DNA of 64,000 bases from Desmodus rotundus (GCF_022682495.2 NC_071390.1:174144715-174208714); one strand, 5' to 3'. Positions 35,611-46,779 are shown, numbered from the stretch's first letter. Translations and numbers: made by a program. The notes: generated by a model not told the origin, from the sequence alone.

Positions 35611-36890
35611 AAAGCCAAAGGTCAGTGTCCCACATGATGCTGTATCTTGAATTTTTGTTGATGTCTCTTATTTTCTCCTTCTTAAAAAAAATACAGCAGA
35701 TACAAAGAGAAAATAAGATCTGAGAGACAAAAATATTAGACATCCTGAAATTGTCCTTACCCCTTCCTAGGGCCTCCCAGCAAGGGAGAAATTCAATTTT
35801 CTTAGTTAAATTCATATGAAATCATGTTCAGGAGTTACAATTTGACAAGCAGCTATAATCACACACACCAGTGACGTCCCAGCCGCCAGTTGCCTCGCAT
35901 GCCTGCCTTGGTCTTATTTTGTTCCTCTCCTGTTTGCCTGGAGTGATTTGTCCTTTATAAACCAGCCTCATCTGGGAATAGTGTGCATTTGTTAATTACC
36001 TTTACAGAACCAGCAGATGGTGCAGAAAGCACTGTATTGTTTGTGGACCAAAGCCAAAAGAGAGACAGGGAGAGAGGGAGGCATCTGTTTGTTTGTTTAA
36101 TTTCTTTGCAAGGAAATGGTGGGTATAAAAAATAAAACCAGTTGTCACTAGGCATTTCAAAATGAGGAATGCTTTTACTGTCATGTAACAATGGCTTAAA
36201 ATAAAATTCTCTTTCAGTCCCCAAAGCCTTGGCCATTCAAAGAAGTAACTGAAACCAGGAGCTGGCCATGCTGGACTCAGTGAGGGGCCATTAGCCAATC
36301 TTGGGTGCTTGCCAAATTTACCTGTCAGAGGGACACAAAACTGACCCATCACTGTCCCAGTCCTATCCTAGGTATCAAAACCCACACAGCAAAGTGGATC
36401 CCACACAGAGACTCTCAGGATGTTCCCTGCCTCCTTCTTGTCCAACAGCCAAAGGCCAGGTGAGTTTCAAGTTAATGAAGGATAATGGCCTTTCTTCCTA
36501 AAAATGTGGAGGTAGGGCTCCAGAATGTAAGTCTATACCCATGTCCCCAGAAATGGAGACTATTCCAGGTGGAGAGACCCTTAAAAGCTCCTAGCTGAAC
36601 CCCCTCATTTCAGAGAGTAGGACACTGGCACCCATAGCAGGAAAGCACTTTATTATTCTAAGTCACCAAGCTTATTAGTGACAGACAGAACCAGAAGTGG
36701 GGTGCCCACGTCTCTCACTGTGCTTCCCACCCCCCTTCCCCAGTTCTGCCAGGTGAGCAGAAGGTGGTGAGGGCTGGGGACAGTCAGAGAAGATTCGAAG
36801 ACTCCGTGTGGGTCACAGGAGTCTTAGAAACAGCCTGCTGTGGAGGGACCGACATGATTATGGGCACGAGAAATGAGGAATCACCCAGAG
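35611..36890. other. Unassigned, no gene seen
   Basis: Unique sequence. A weak reverse MIR echo lies near 36600-36690. Frames of 93-116 codons at 35.95-36.35 kb overlap and have no recognised domain. Confidence 0.45.
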
Positions 36891-37282
36891 CAGAGATTTT
36901 CAACCTTTTTTTAAATCTCATGGCACACATAAACTAATTACTAAAATCCTGCAGCACACCAAAATGTTTAGCTTTTGCCAACCCGACAAACAGGATAGGT
37001 ACAATTTTGATTGATTTACCCCCTCCCCCCCAAAAGTAGTTACCTACCCTTTTTGCCCCAAAGTGCCTTTTTAGAAAACCAGATACCAGTATTTGTGTAT
37101 GAGGATTTCTGGTACAAGAATTAACTAATCAGACCCAACCTTATTATGACATGTGACCGATGAAAAGCAACTCTATTACATGACCTATATATTTATGGTT
37201 TAAGACAGCACATTCACACTGGATGGCTATTGTTGTGTTGGCTGTTGTCATTTTTTAATTTGGCAATCAAAGGGAAATGAGG
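36891..37282 (+). mobile_element. hAT-like non-autonomous DNA transposon, 3' end lost
   Basis: It starts with cagagattttcaacctttttt, a hAT-type terminal sequence, then atctcatggcacacataaac and gcagcacaccaaaatgttta, and later acactggatggctattgttg. I know these phrases from a repeat ending in the inverse of cagtgattttcaac. Here that right end is missing and a VES SINE head follows directly. No transposase is present. The family name is uncertain. Confidence 0.55.
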
Positions 37283-37361
37283 TCAGGCCTGGGAATCGAA
37301 CCAGCGACATTTCAGTTTGCAGGCCAGTACTCAACCCACTGAGCTACACCAGCCAGGGCTG
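37283..37361 (-). mobile_element. VES-type SINE, head only
   Basis: The minus strand reads agccctggctggtgtagctc, agtgggttgagtactggcc and a B-box-like ggttcgattcc. Only the tRNA-derived head remains; body and A tail are missing. It abuts the hAT-like element, suggesting insertion followed by deletion. Confidence 0.75.
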
Positions 37362-37769
37362 GTTTTCCTACTTCTTCAGGAGCCAGTCCTTCTTCCTTGG
37401 CTGTGCTTGTAAACAGTGGTGACCACAGGCCCTCTCCTTGGCCTGCTCCTCTTCATCTCGACTCTTCCCAGGGCTTTGAATATCATCTATGTACCTATAA
37501 CTTCAAATTTTCTCTCTCCTGTACTCATCTTTGCCTTCAAATTAATATACACATGACCAAACAGCTTACCATTCAAAAGCCGGATGGATCTCTGGAGCAC
37601 AGAGTCCATCCATATAATGAACACCCATGAGCCCACAGGGCAGCTCCAGAGCTCGGGCTTTGACAGAGCTCGAACTTTTCACACCTGTTTATAAGCTTTT
37701 CACCTGCTCACACCCCTGTCCTTTTCCACCTGAGTTAATCAATCACTGCTCTAAATTTTGCATTTGTCA
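37362..37769. other. Unassigned, no gene seen
   Basis: No named repeat or exon. Confidence 0.45.
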
Positions 37770-38045
37770 TTTCCTTGGTTTTCTTTTGAACACAGTTTCA
37801 TCATATATATTTATGCCTAAAAGAGATATATTTTTGGTTTCTGTTGTTACTGAATTGTACCAAAAGATATCATGCTATATGCCGTCTTCACTGAGGCTTA
37901 TGTTACTAAGATCCTTGTTCTATGGAATCTTACTCAACCACTCCCACTGCTGCACTATTTTATTGTCTAAATACACCACCAATTATTTACCCATTTTCCC
38001 TTGAATAGCCATTTGAGTTGTTTCTATATTGCTATTAAAATCAGC
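37770..38045 (-). repeat. Probable L1M LINE fragment
   Basis: ttgaatagccatttgagttg followed by tttctatattgctattaaaa resembles the reverse complement of the L1 ORF2 end (catttgggttgtttccagtt in other copies). Divergence is high. Confidence 0.4.
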
Positions 38046-39758
38046 ACTGATTTCACTCTCCCTTCACTCCCCCAAATTTATGACCCTCTCTCCTCATTCC
38101 CCCATGGCCTCCGCATGTTAATAGTCTCCTAGGAGGAGGGTGCTAATCGGCTTGCCTCTGCAGTTTTGTTTGAAGTTACATTTCCAAAGGGTAACCCACT
38201 TTCACCTGGGATCTCTCTGCCCTTTGAAATCTTGGAAACTTGATTCAATTTCCATAATTCCATGGCCAGTGGGATTCCAAAGTCTCTCCCCACATTTATT
38301 TATTTCGGGAGTGCTTAAAACATGCCAGGTTCCTTGTTCTGTCATGGGAAAAGGTACGGAAGGCTTGTGGGGAAATATGAAGGGGAAACAAATCTGGGAG
38401 GCAGAGTAATAAGGTAAGTGATGGAATCAAAATTCAAACTGGACTTCAGAGACAAAAGCCAAGGTGGGCTTGAACAGGGATGATTGCAAGGCCCTCCATT
38501 TCAAGATCTTTTTTTTTTTTTTAAGCAAAGGATAACATGAATGAATGAGTGTATATATAGCTATACTTAAAAATAAGAAGTGGGAATCTGCTAGGATGGA
38601 GGAAAATGCCATGTGACAATCCAGCCTCTCTCCCTAGCAGGGAGCGTCCGTGGGGCCAAACCAGGGACATGTCAATTCAGAACACAGGCAGGGCACAAGC
38701 AAAGTTCTATGTTTTGGTTTAAAATTCAATTGGAAATAAAGCACTTAGGAGACACAAGTCCATGCCTAGGAACAGATCCTGCTTCCCATCTTCTGTAGGT
38801 AAAACACCCCAGCACAGCATGTGAACCTGTACGACTTCTATCTCCTTTTCATTCTTAACTTTCTAATTGCCCTTCCTGTGAATGAGCCAAGCTTGCAACA
38901 AAACAGCTTAGAAAGTTCACAAAATAGGCAATATCACCAAGAGTTTAAGTTCTAGATCGAAGGAAGCAATAAGTCTGCTTTCTTCTGCATTGATTAAACA
39001 TTATCTGGAATTTATTCTGTGTCAACTTCTAGGCCTTTCGTTTTCAAAAAGACAGTGACAAGGTGGGATGACTTCTCAGTCATCCAGCGGTGGGAGCTCG
39101 CCAACCCATGAAGAAGTGCACCTTGCAAGACCAGGATACATTTTGCTCAGCGAGATCTCCAAGATCCCTTGATTTCTATTTTCAAACAAAGGTTTGAAAG
39201 GCTAAATGTGGATGATAGACCAGGCCTGATTCAGAAGAAAAACTCAGGCCAATGGGCGAACCAGGCAGGAAGTCGGCTTTAGCTCTGTGTAAGCATAACT
39301 CACACAGGAATTGACTCCTGGGAGGGCCGGCTGGTTTCCTGGGCCTGTGAGACATACAGGGTGTGAGAGCCGTGACCCTGTGCATGGGAGGATCTGAGGT
39401 ATTTGATTTGCAGCCTTCCCTGACTGACCATCAGCAAGCTCTACAATTTCGTTGATATGTCCAGAAGTGCTGAAAATAATTAGTCAGGAAAAAGAATATA
39501 AAGATATCTTCTTTAGCAATTTTTGCCAAAACAAATGGTACGAGGAATACTGTGTAAGAGGATTATGCGAGAGAGGGGCCTGCCATAGAAGTCTCTTACC
39601 TTCAATGTAATTCTTCCTCTTTTCATAGCGAACCGCTCTTCCAGGTGGGTCGTCTTCCCATCATTTCACAGAAAAGATCTATGTAGAGAGAAGATCAAAG
39701 TCACTGACTCTAGCGTGTGCCGGCATCTCGTTTCATCCTCACAAAAACTCAAAAAGGG
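38046..39758. other. Unassigned, no gene seen
   Basis: About 1.7 kb of unique sequence with a poly(T) run at 38508-38522. The frames are short and without domains. Confidence 0.45.
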
Positions 39759-40184
39759 TGTCCTAGTGTCCTGTGGCTGCCCTAGCAAATTGCTACAAAC
39801 TTCCTGGCTTAAAGCAACAGGAATTCTCTCACAGTTCCAGTGGCCAGAAATCTGAAATCAAGGTGCTGGTGGGGAAATGCTTCTCAGCACAGGTCCTAGG
39901 CGGGGAATCCCTTCCATGACTTTTCCAGCTGCTAGAGGCTGCCAGCGTCCTGGGACTTGCAGACGCATCCTCTCTATCTTTGCCTCTATCTCCACATCTG
40001 CCTTCTTCTCTGTGAGTCTCTTATAAGGACACTTGTTACTGCATTTAGGGCCACGTGGATGATCCCAGATGAACTCATCTCAAGGTCCTTCATTTAGTTA
40101 CACTTAGGAAGACCCTTTTTCTAAATAGATCACATGCACAGGTTCCAACATGGTGTATTGTTTGGAGGGCCACATTCAGTTTGC
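39759..40184 (-). repeat. MLT1-type solo LTR (ERVL-MaLR)
   Basis: The plus strand shows a reverse MLT1 LTR: gtcctgtggctgccctagca, aattgctacaaacttcctgg, gaattctctcacagttccag, tcttataaggacacttgtta, ctcatctcaaggtccttcat and atcacatgcacaggttccaa. No internal region is present. Confidence 0.82.
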
Positions 40185-40227
40185 TATAGAGACAATTTTG
40201 TTACCTTCATTTTGCTAACTTTCCTAG

Positions 40228-40240
40228 AAGAGCATTTCCC
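40228..40240. repeat. Target-site duplication, left copy
   Basis: aagagcatttccc is identical to 42054-42066 and borders the HAL1 element on both sides. The complementary strand at the nick reads close to the L1 endonuclease preference TTTT/AA. Confidence 0.92.
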
Positions 40241-40956
40241 GGCTTCCGGCCAAGATGGCGTAGGTAGATACACTGTGCCTCCTCACACAACCGAAAGAAG
40301 GACAACAATAATTTAAAAATAAAAAACAACCAGAACTGACAGAAAAATCGAACCACACGGAAGTCCGACAACCAAGGAGATAAAGAAGAAACATTTATCC
40401 AGACCAGTAGGAGCGGCGGAGATGGGCAGCTGGGGTGGAGAGAACTCGTGACAACCTGGCTATGGGAACCAGAGATGTGGCAGATTGTGGAATGAACGGG
40501 GCAGGCAATGCGACAGCTAGCAGACCCGGCGGCCCCACATTCACACATAGATAAACCGGGAGGAATGGCGGGCGAGTGAAGCAGACCACGTAACCCAGGG
40601 CTCCAGCGCAGGGAAATAAAGCCTCAAACCTCTGAGTGAAAACACCTGTGGGGGTTGAGGTGGCAGCAGGAGAAACTCCCAGCCTCACAGGAGAGTTCAT
40701 TAGAGAGACCCACAGGGGTCTAGAGCGTGCACAAGCCTATGTACTCAGGAATCAGCACCAGAGGGTCCCAATTTGATTGTGGGTAGCAGAGGGAGTGATT
40801 GAAATCCAGCAGAGAGTGGAGCAGGCGCCATTGCTCCCTCTCGGACCCTCCCCCACGTACAGCATCACAGCGCAGAGACCAGCATTACCCACCCCCCACC
40901 CCCTGAACACCTAAGGCTCCTCCCCTTTATGTAACAGGTGCACCAAGACAAAAAAA
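40241..40956 (+). promoter_or_regulatory. HAL1 5' UTR with internal promoter
   Basis: It has the position of an L1-like internal RNA polymerase II promoter. A YY1-type core aagatggcg lies at 40252-40260, right at the start, as in human L1, where YY1 sets the start site. The region is richer in G/C and CpG than its surroundings. Activity is inferred. Confidence 0.55.
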
Positions 40957-41719
40957 ATGGCCCAAATGAAAGAACAGATCAAAGCTCCAGAAATAATACA
41001 ACTAAGCAGCGAACAGATAGCCAACCTATCAGCTGCACAGTTCAAAACATTGGTAATTAGGATGCTCACAGAATTGGTTGAATTTAATCGCAAATTAGAT
41101 GAAAAAATGAAGGCTATGCTAAGAAAAACAAAGGAAAATGAACAGGGAACCAATAGTGATGTGAAGGGAACTGGGACTCAAATCAACGGTGTGGACCAGA
41201 AGGAAGAAAGAAACATCCAACCAGAAAAGAATGAAGAAACAAGAATTCAGAAAAATGAGGAGAGGCTTAGGAACCTCCAGGACATCTTGAAACGTTCCAA
41301 CAGCCGAATTATAGGGGTACCAGAAGGAGAAGAGGAAGAACACAAAAAATCGAAAACTTATTTGAACAAATAATGAAGGAGAACTTCCCTAATCTGGCAA
41401 AGGAAATAGACTTCCAGGAAGTCCAGGAAGCTCAGAGAGTCCCAAAGAAGCTGGACCCAAGGAGGAACACACCAAGGCACATCATCATTACATTACTGAA
41501 GATTACACAGAAGGAGAGTATCTTAGAAGCAGCAAGAGAAAAGGACACAATCACCTACAAAGGAGTTCCCAAAAGACTCTGTCAGCTGATTTCTCAAAAG
41601 AGACCTTACAGGCAAGAAGGGGCTGGCAAGAAGTATTCCAAGTCATGCAAGGCAAGGACCTACATCCAAGATTACTGTATCCAGCAAAGCTATCATTTAG
41701 AATTAACAACCACACCTAA
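40957..41719 (+). pseudogene. HAL1/L1 ORF1 (RNA-binding chaperone) with two frameshifts
   Basis: ATG at 40957 in good context (aaaaaaATGG). The N-terminal third is charged and helical, compatible with the ORF1p coiled coil. RLRNLQDILKRSNSRIIGVPE marks the start of the RRM. In an A6 run (41344-41349) the frame shifts and the first frame stops at 41371. The second frame carries QRVPKKLDPRRNTPRHIII, the classical RRM/C-terminal junction. A second shift of two bases lies at 41577-41580. In the third frame LLYPAKLSFRI is followed by a stop at 41717-41719. About 250 codons, against about 340 in L1: the last roughly 30 residues of L1 ORF1p have no counterpart. The copy cannot make full ORF1p. Confidence 0.82.
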
Positions 41720-42053
41720 AACAAAAACAAAAGCAAACTAAGCAAACAACTAGAAAAGGAACAGAATCACAGAAATGGAGATCACATGGAGGGTATCAAC
41801 AGGGGAGTGGGAGAGGGAGTGGGGGAAGGTACAGAGAATAAGTAGCATAAATGGTAGGTAGAAAATAGACAGGGGGAGGGTAAGAATTGTATAGGAAATG
41901 CAGAAGCCAATGAACTTATAAGTATGACCCATGGACATGAACTATAGGGGGGGAATGTGGGAGGGAGGGGGAGGGCAGGATGGAGTGGAGTGAGGGGGGC
42001 GGGAAATGGGACAACGGTAATAGCATAATCAACAAATATATTAAAGAAAAAAA
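41720..42053 (+). other. HAL1 3' UTR, G-rich, with ATTAAA signal
   Basis: A purine-rich 3' UTR with a dense set of G runs at 41947-41975 and further runs at 41803-41830 and 41990-42008. ATTAAA at 42040-42045 is followed by A9. Bat L1 3' UTRs have a similar G-rich block. Confidence 0.7.
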
Positions 42054-42066
42054 AAGAGCATTTCCC
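42054..42066. repeat. Target-site duplication, right copy
   Basis: aagagcatttccc directly after the A tail, identical to 40228-40240. The first As cannot be told from the tail. Confidence 0.9.
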
Positions 42067-42110
42067 AAGATCACACAGCCTGTTAAGTGAAACAGCCAGA
42101 AGTACAACTT

Positions 42111-44309
42111 TTTTGGAATGTAGCACTTTTTTTTAAGAACATTTTTGGAATGTAGTATTAATTTGGAGAGTCTTTTTTGTTTGTTTGTTTGCTTGCTTTT
42201 TTTTTTTTAAATTCGGGTTCACCTGGGTGTCCTCGTGTAGAGTTGCACACACAGGAACTCTTCAACAGACCAGCACGGCATGCCTCCGGCAAGGCCAGTT
42301 GGAATGTTAGACATGCTGCCATGGCTACAGCATCAACATGGGCAATTCCTTGCATGACTGTAGGTTTGAAGAACTACTGATCTGACTTGGACATTTAAGT
42401 TTATGATAAATAACGTGGAGTTATAGTTAAATATTAATAGCAATTCAGCTTTGTAGTATTTGGACTCGTGTTACTGAAGAAGGGCTATGCTGAGATTTCA
42501 AGAGGAGTGATTTAGGGACATCAATCCTTTCCAACCATGTATCTGGTAGGAAAGAAGTTTATTCAATTCTGTGATAAAAACAAAATTAAAAACTAAATTA
42601 AATTTGGAAGCTTACAGAAAAGCTGTAGCTTTAATATTTGTGTTAATTAGAAATGACTCATAGGTTTCATTGCCTTTAAATATATGCAATGAGTTTTAAA
42701 CAAATAGATAGTGTTTATGCTAGCATACCATTTATGGTTTTAGATACAGTTGCATATTTGTGTTCCATGTAAGATTTCATCTGAGATCCAGATTTCACTG
42801 ATAAACAATCAAAAAACCCCCAAAACAAAAACCACCTGGTTGGCAAAGAGAACGTGAAGGTTAGAGGTAGAGGGTCTGGGGTTCAGCTCAGCCTCTGCCC
42901 AGTATGGGGTACATTGCATAGGAGGTACTCCATAAATGCTCCCCAGCTAATGGTGGCATTTCCACATTCCTATCTCTACAGACCAGCTGCCTACACATCT
43001 AACTTTTCATTCTCAAGTTTCTGCTTTACCTTTTGTCCCACGAAACATCTCGTTTGAAGAAGATGCCACCCTGCGTGTCAACATGTTCAAAGCCCAAGAA
43101 GACCCTAGAAGATGAAGGCCATTGATGAGAAAGGGCTGGGTAACCAGGCCCGTCAGCTCTGAGCCGATGCGGGCAGCTCAGCTCCTTACAGAGTTTTGTT
43201 TCCCCAAGAGGCAGCCGGGACAATACAGGCCTTATGCTAAGTCAACTGACCAGACCTTACCTCCTGCCACCACCCCCGCCTCCAGCTTTGGGGACCGCTG
43301 GTAATCTTCTACCATGGACAAAGTAACAAAGGCCAGTCTATTTCCCTCCACACTGGAGATGCCATCAGGGGAAACAGAGCATGTTTTCTTTATAGTCCAA
43401 AATATTCAGTTTTCGGCCAGAAGGCCAAACTCGTTGAACTGGGAGGGAATGGGATCAGAGGGGAGGCACGGAGGCGTTGGCAGTTTTTCTAACTTTGGAA
43501 GGAGCTTGGACTCCGGTGAGAGTCGTGGTGGGGGTGGGGCTCCAGGAGGACGGAGGGAAGCTTGCCAGGACTGGCTGGCTCCAGTTATGCACATTCTTGG
43601 CAGGAAGAGAGAGTCTTTGGATGAGGAAATCTCAAGAAACTGCAGGGAGGGCAGACTTTTCTCTGCCTATGTATTTGCAAAGGCTTAAAGGCAAGCACAT
43701 GCTTTATTGAACTTTAAACCAGACTTCTGCAAAAACAAAGCCAACAAACAAAACCAAAATGTCTTGGATAGTTCATCAGAGAAAATGTCCTTGGCTTTGG
43801 CGATCAAGTTTCTTCCTCGCGTTTCCCGGGCAGACCTGAAGTCTGTCCTGTGGCAGTGCTGAGGTGGTCTCCCACTCCGCCTCTCTGGCCGCAGGATCAT
43901 TTTCTTCTGTCTGCTCTGCACAGGGCAGGCAGAGGGGCCACTTTAGGTGGCATTTTGATGATGTCCTTTCATGGCTTTAGCTTTCTGTTTCTCTCCATTG
44001 CCAATAAAATAAGCTTAGACTCTTGACCCTGCCACTCAAAGCAACACAATCTGCCCATAACTATTTTTTTAAACAACTTATTTCTTGATCAGTGTTGCTT
44101 TCTGTTTCCATTCATGCATCCTACTCTTCAATTCCATCTTTCTTCCTGCCTTCCATGTGGGTCCCAGGGCCTCCTCCCCTCCCCCACCTTCCCGTGTCTA
44201 AGTTCCACCTACTCTAAGATGTACCTTCTACAAAGGCTTCCCAACAAATATTTATTGAGAAAACCGTTTTTACAGTAGACTTGCCCTTTCATCAACAAGC
44301 GCTATGTTT
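42111..44309. other. Unassigned, no gene seen
   Basis: Poly(T) and TTTG runs lie at 42175-42210. The block 43040-43920 is unique and G/C-moderate, with frames up to 124 codons (43314-43688) on both strands. None has a recognised domain. Confidence 0.45.
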
Positions 44310-44450
44310 GGGGCTAGACATGTAACTTCTCCGAGCCTCAGTTTTCTCAGTCACAAAATGGAGAAAATCTACAGGATGGCGTGAAATTTAACTGAGAAAA
44401 GAGTATAGAGTTCTTAGCATAATGCATAGCACATAGAGGATGCTTTAACA
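44310..44450 (+). repeat. MIR SINE
   Basis: acttctccgagcctcagttt, then tctcagtcacaaaatggaga and gcataatgcatagcacatag are the sense core and tail. Confidence 0.72.
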
Positions 44451-44839
44451 GTCTACTTTTAAATTTATTTTATGCTTATCACATTCTCGATTATTTTACA
44501 CTTTTAAGAAATATATTCCTATTGTTTTATACTGCCTTTGAAAGAATTCCTACAAGATGCAAGAAAGCCTATGAAAAAATCCATGTAATCAATAGACAAC
44601 TTCAGACTTGCATGTTTATCACCACATGCCTCTCTGTGCTAATTCACGCGTGGAACCCTTGTGGTAAGTCTAATTTGCCACAGACATTTTAACTAACCGT
44701 TATATTCTACCTGCTTCCCAAAGGAGCTGTAAAACCAGCATTTATGGTACTGTAGAAGTCTTGTTCCCTGCTCAGATTTCCAGAACATAAAGCTACCATC
44801 ATCCCATATTTATATAGCATGTCAGAGTTTTCAAACTGT
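44451..44839. other. Unassigned, no gene seen
   Basis: A/T-rich sequence with no named repeat. Confidence 0.45.
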
Positions 44840-44945
44840 AAGTCTTTTTGGTCACCATGGCAATCCTGGAAGTTAGGGATGATTAGCACCGATTTACAAA
44901 GGATAAGAGAAGGCTTCACAGTGACGGAGTGACACCACCAGGCTA
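44840..44945 (-). repeat. MIR SINE fragment
   Basis: catggcaatcctggaagtta and then gattagcaccgatttacaaa read as a reverse MIR core. Confidence 0.5.
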
Positions 44946-45279
44946 ATGTCATGGCCAGTGCAGAGACACTAAAGTCCTGTGCACACAGGGTGGGTGCTCC
45001 ATGAGAGTTTACAAACTAGAAGAACGAATGAGGGCAGCAAACTGCCTTCCGCTCTGCCTGAGAAATACAATTCATTAGGGGTTAGGAGAGGGTGATGTTC
45101 CTCACAGAGTCCTTTAAACATCTGGGGTCTGTGTCTGTTGGACCATCTCAGTTTTGACAACGATTCTACCTCTATTTGCTTAAGGAAAAGTGGGATTTAT
45201 TGGCTCCTATAAATGAGAAACACAGGGAGCCGGCTGTCTTCTCAGAGTTGATTCAGGGCTCAAGTAATGGTATCGGTCT

Positions 45280-45331
<52 letters not shown>

Positions 45332-45569
45332 TTCCCCCACTCATAGCAGAAGATAGCATCAGTACCCTAAGCTTCACATCCTGTTCCGAGGTCAGGATGA
45401 TAGGAAGGGGTGGGATGTGCTGGGCATCAACACCTAAAACATGGCCCTGGCAACGCTAAACTGAAGAGATTTTAGGGTTATTTATGGGCTATCCAAGGGA
45501 CAGTGTGCATTTCCTAGAAATGTGAGCTTCTGATGGCCCAGTCCAGCTCTGCCTACACCAGGACACTAT
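44946..45569. other. Unassigned except microsatellite
   Basis: No gene or transposon recognised apart from the compound dinucleotide repeat at 45283-45331. Confidence 0.45.
45283..45331 (+). repeat. Compound (CT)n(CA)n microsatellite
   Basis: About 14 CT units pass directly into about 10 CA units. Likely polymorphic. Confidence 0.93.
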
Positions 45570-45815
45570 AATAGTTAATTCCTACTGAGCACTTACTAAC
45601 TGGCAGCTGCTGTTCTTTGTATCTATTTTTGTAATACAATGGTTTGTATTATCTTATGGAGTCCTTTGATCAACTCTGCAATATAGTTCCACTATTTTCC
45701 TCATGTATCCATGAGGAAAATGAGGCACAGCTAATGGAAGTAACTTCTCCAAAGTTTTGCAGCTATTATGTGGTTGAACTGAATACCCAGGTCTCAATGG
45801 TCTAGCTCCAGAGAC
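45570..45815 (-). repeat. MIR SINE, nearly full length
   Basis: tcctactgagcacttactaa, then gaggaaaatgaggcacagct and ttgcagctattatgtggttg match reverse MIR from tail to head. Confidence 0.75.
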
Positions 45816-46779
45816 ACACTCATAAACATACCTCCTAGCTACCACCTGCGTGACTCCTCCATTGCACGTGGTTTAGTAAAACCTCAGCTCCTCGTGAGTA
45901 ACCTTGCATAATGGGTAGGAGAAATAGAGATTAGAAATGTATTTACGATTCATGATGCCTAGTAGGGGCTCACTTAATCTTAGCTAACACTCTAGTCCAA
46001 GCAAATGTTTCTTCATAAATCCTTGTGTACCGCAGGAAGTCACAGGGATAGACTGGGGCAACAGCGACCAGAAGAGCCCCTGACTTTGAGGGCTTTACGT
46101 TGATGAGCATATGTCTTTGATAATGGGGTTATAATATACTAGTCTGTCAAAGTCGAGAGGGTGAACACTATTTGGTGGTGCAAGGGAGAGCAACCTAAGT
46201 CAAATTGGCTTAAGTCTCAAAGAAGAATTTGTTTGTTCTCATAAATAAACTTGTTCTCATTATAATCCTTTCAGAAATCTGTCTTTACCTCCCAGTTCCA
46301 CTTTCCTCTATGTTGGCTTATTTCTCCAGGTTGCCAAAGATGGCCAGTGTAGACTGTCTCTCCACACTGATATTAGTTGAGCACATTGACCTCTACCTCC
46401 TTGCAAAGAGGGCCTCTCTTTCCTGAAACTTCCACCAGAAATCCTGGGGAACTTCTTATTGGTCTGGTGTGTCACATGCCCATTCCTGAAACAATGTGGC
46501 CACAGGCATTCAGTGCTCTGACAGCCCGAAGTGGCTCACCCGGCTCACCCTCAGTTCCACAAAGAGAAATTAGGGTGCAGTTACCAAAAGGAGGGAAAGA
46601 GAACCAGGGCGGACTAAAACAAATCTTCCCCTATGGAGCACCATAAACAAAGGTGGAACATTCCCATCGGTTCAGTGGAGAAAGAGTTCTTATTTCATTT
46701 GGAGAAGGCAAGCCACATTTTAACTGAGGAAAGTCAAAATTTGGTCTCAATAACTTTTCACTGCATGTTCTCCATTCAT
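45816..46779. other. Unassigned, no gene seen
   Basis: Unique sequence with no exon support. Confidence 0.45.

Larger units (their letters stand above)
40241..42053 (+). mobile_element. HAL1-type (half-L1) retrotransposon with TSD and A tail
   Basis: Complete by its borders and 1.8 kb long. It begins with ggcttccggccaagatggcg, an L1-type 5' start. A 5' region of about 700 bases, a single ORF1 relic, a G-rich 3' UTR, an ATTAAA signal and a short A tail follow. ORF2 is absent: the 3' UTR follows directly on ORF1. Perfect 13-bp duplications flank it. Half-L1 (HAL1) elements with this layout are known in mammals and depend on L1 ORF2 protein in trans. An internally deleted L1 is the alternative. 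Confidence 0.8.
40185..42110 (-). repeat. MIR SINE split by the HAL1 insertion
   Basis: The left part (about 40185-40240) and right part (42067-42110) read together as a reverse MIR core, the right part being caagatcacacagcctgttaag. The HAL1 element and one copy of its duplicated target lie between them. Confidence 0.5.

Noticed and set aside
37283..37361. tRNA gene (A- and B-box-like motifs)
   Set aside because: The head belongs to the VES SINE. The tRNA fold cannot close and the rest matches the SINE consensus, not a tRNA.
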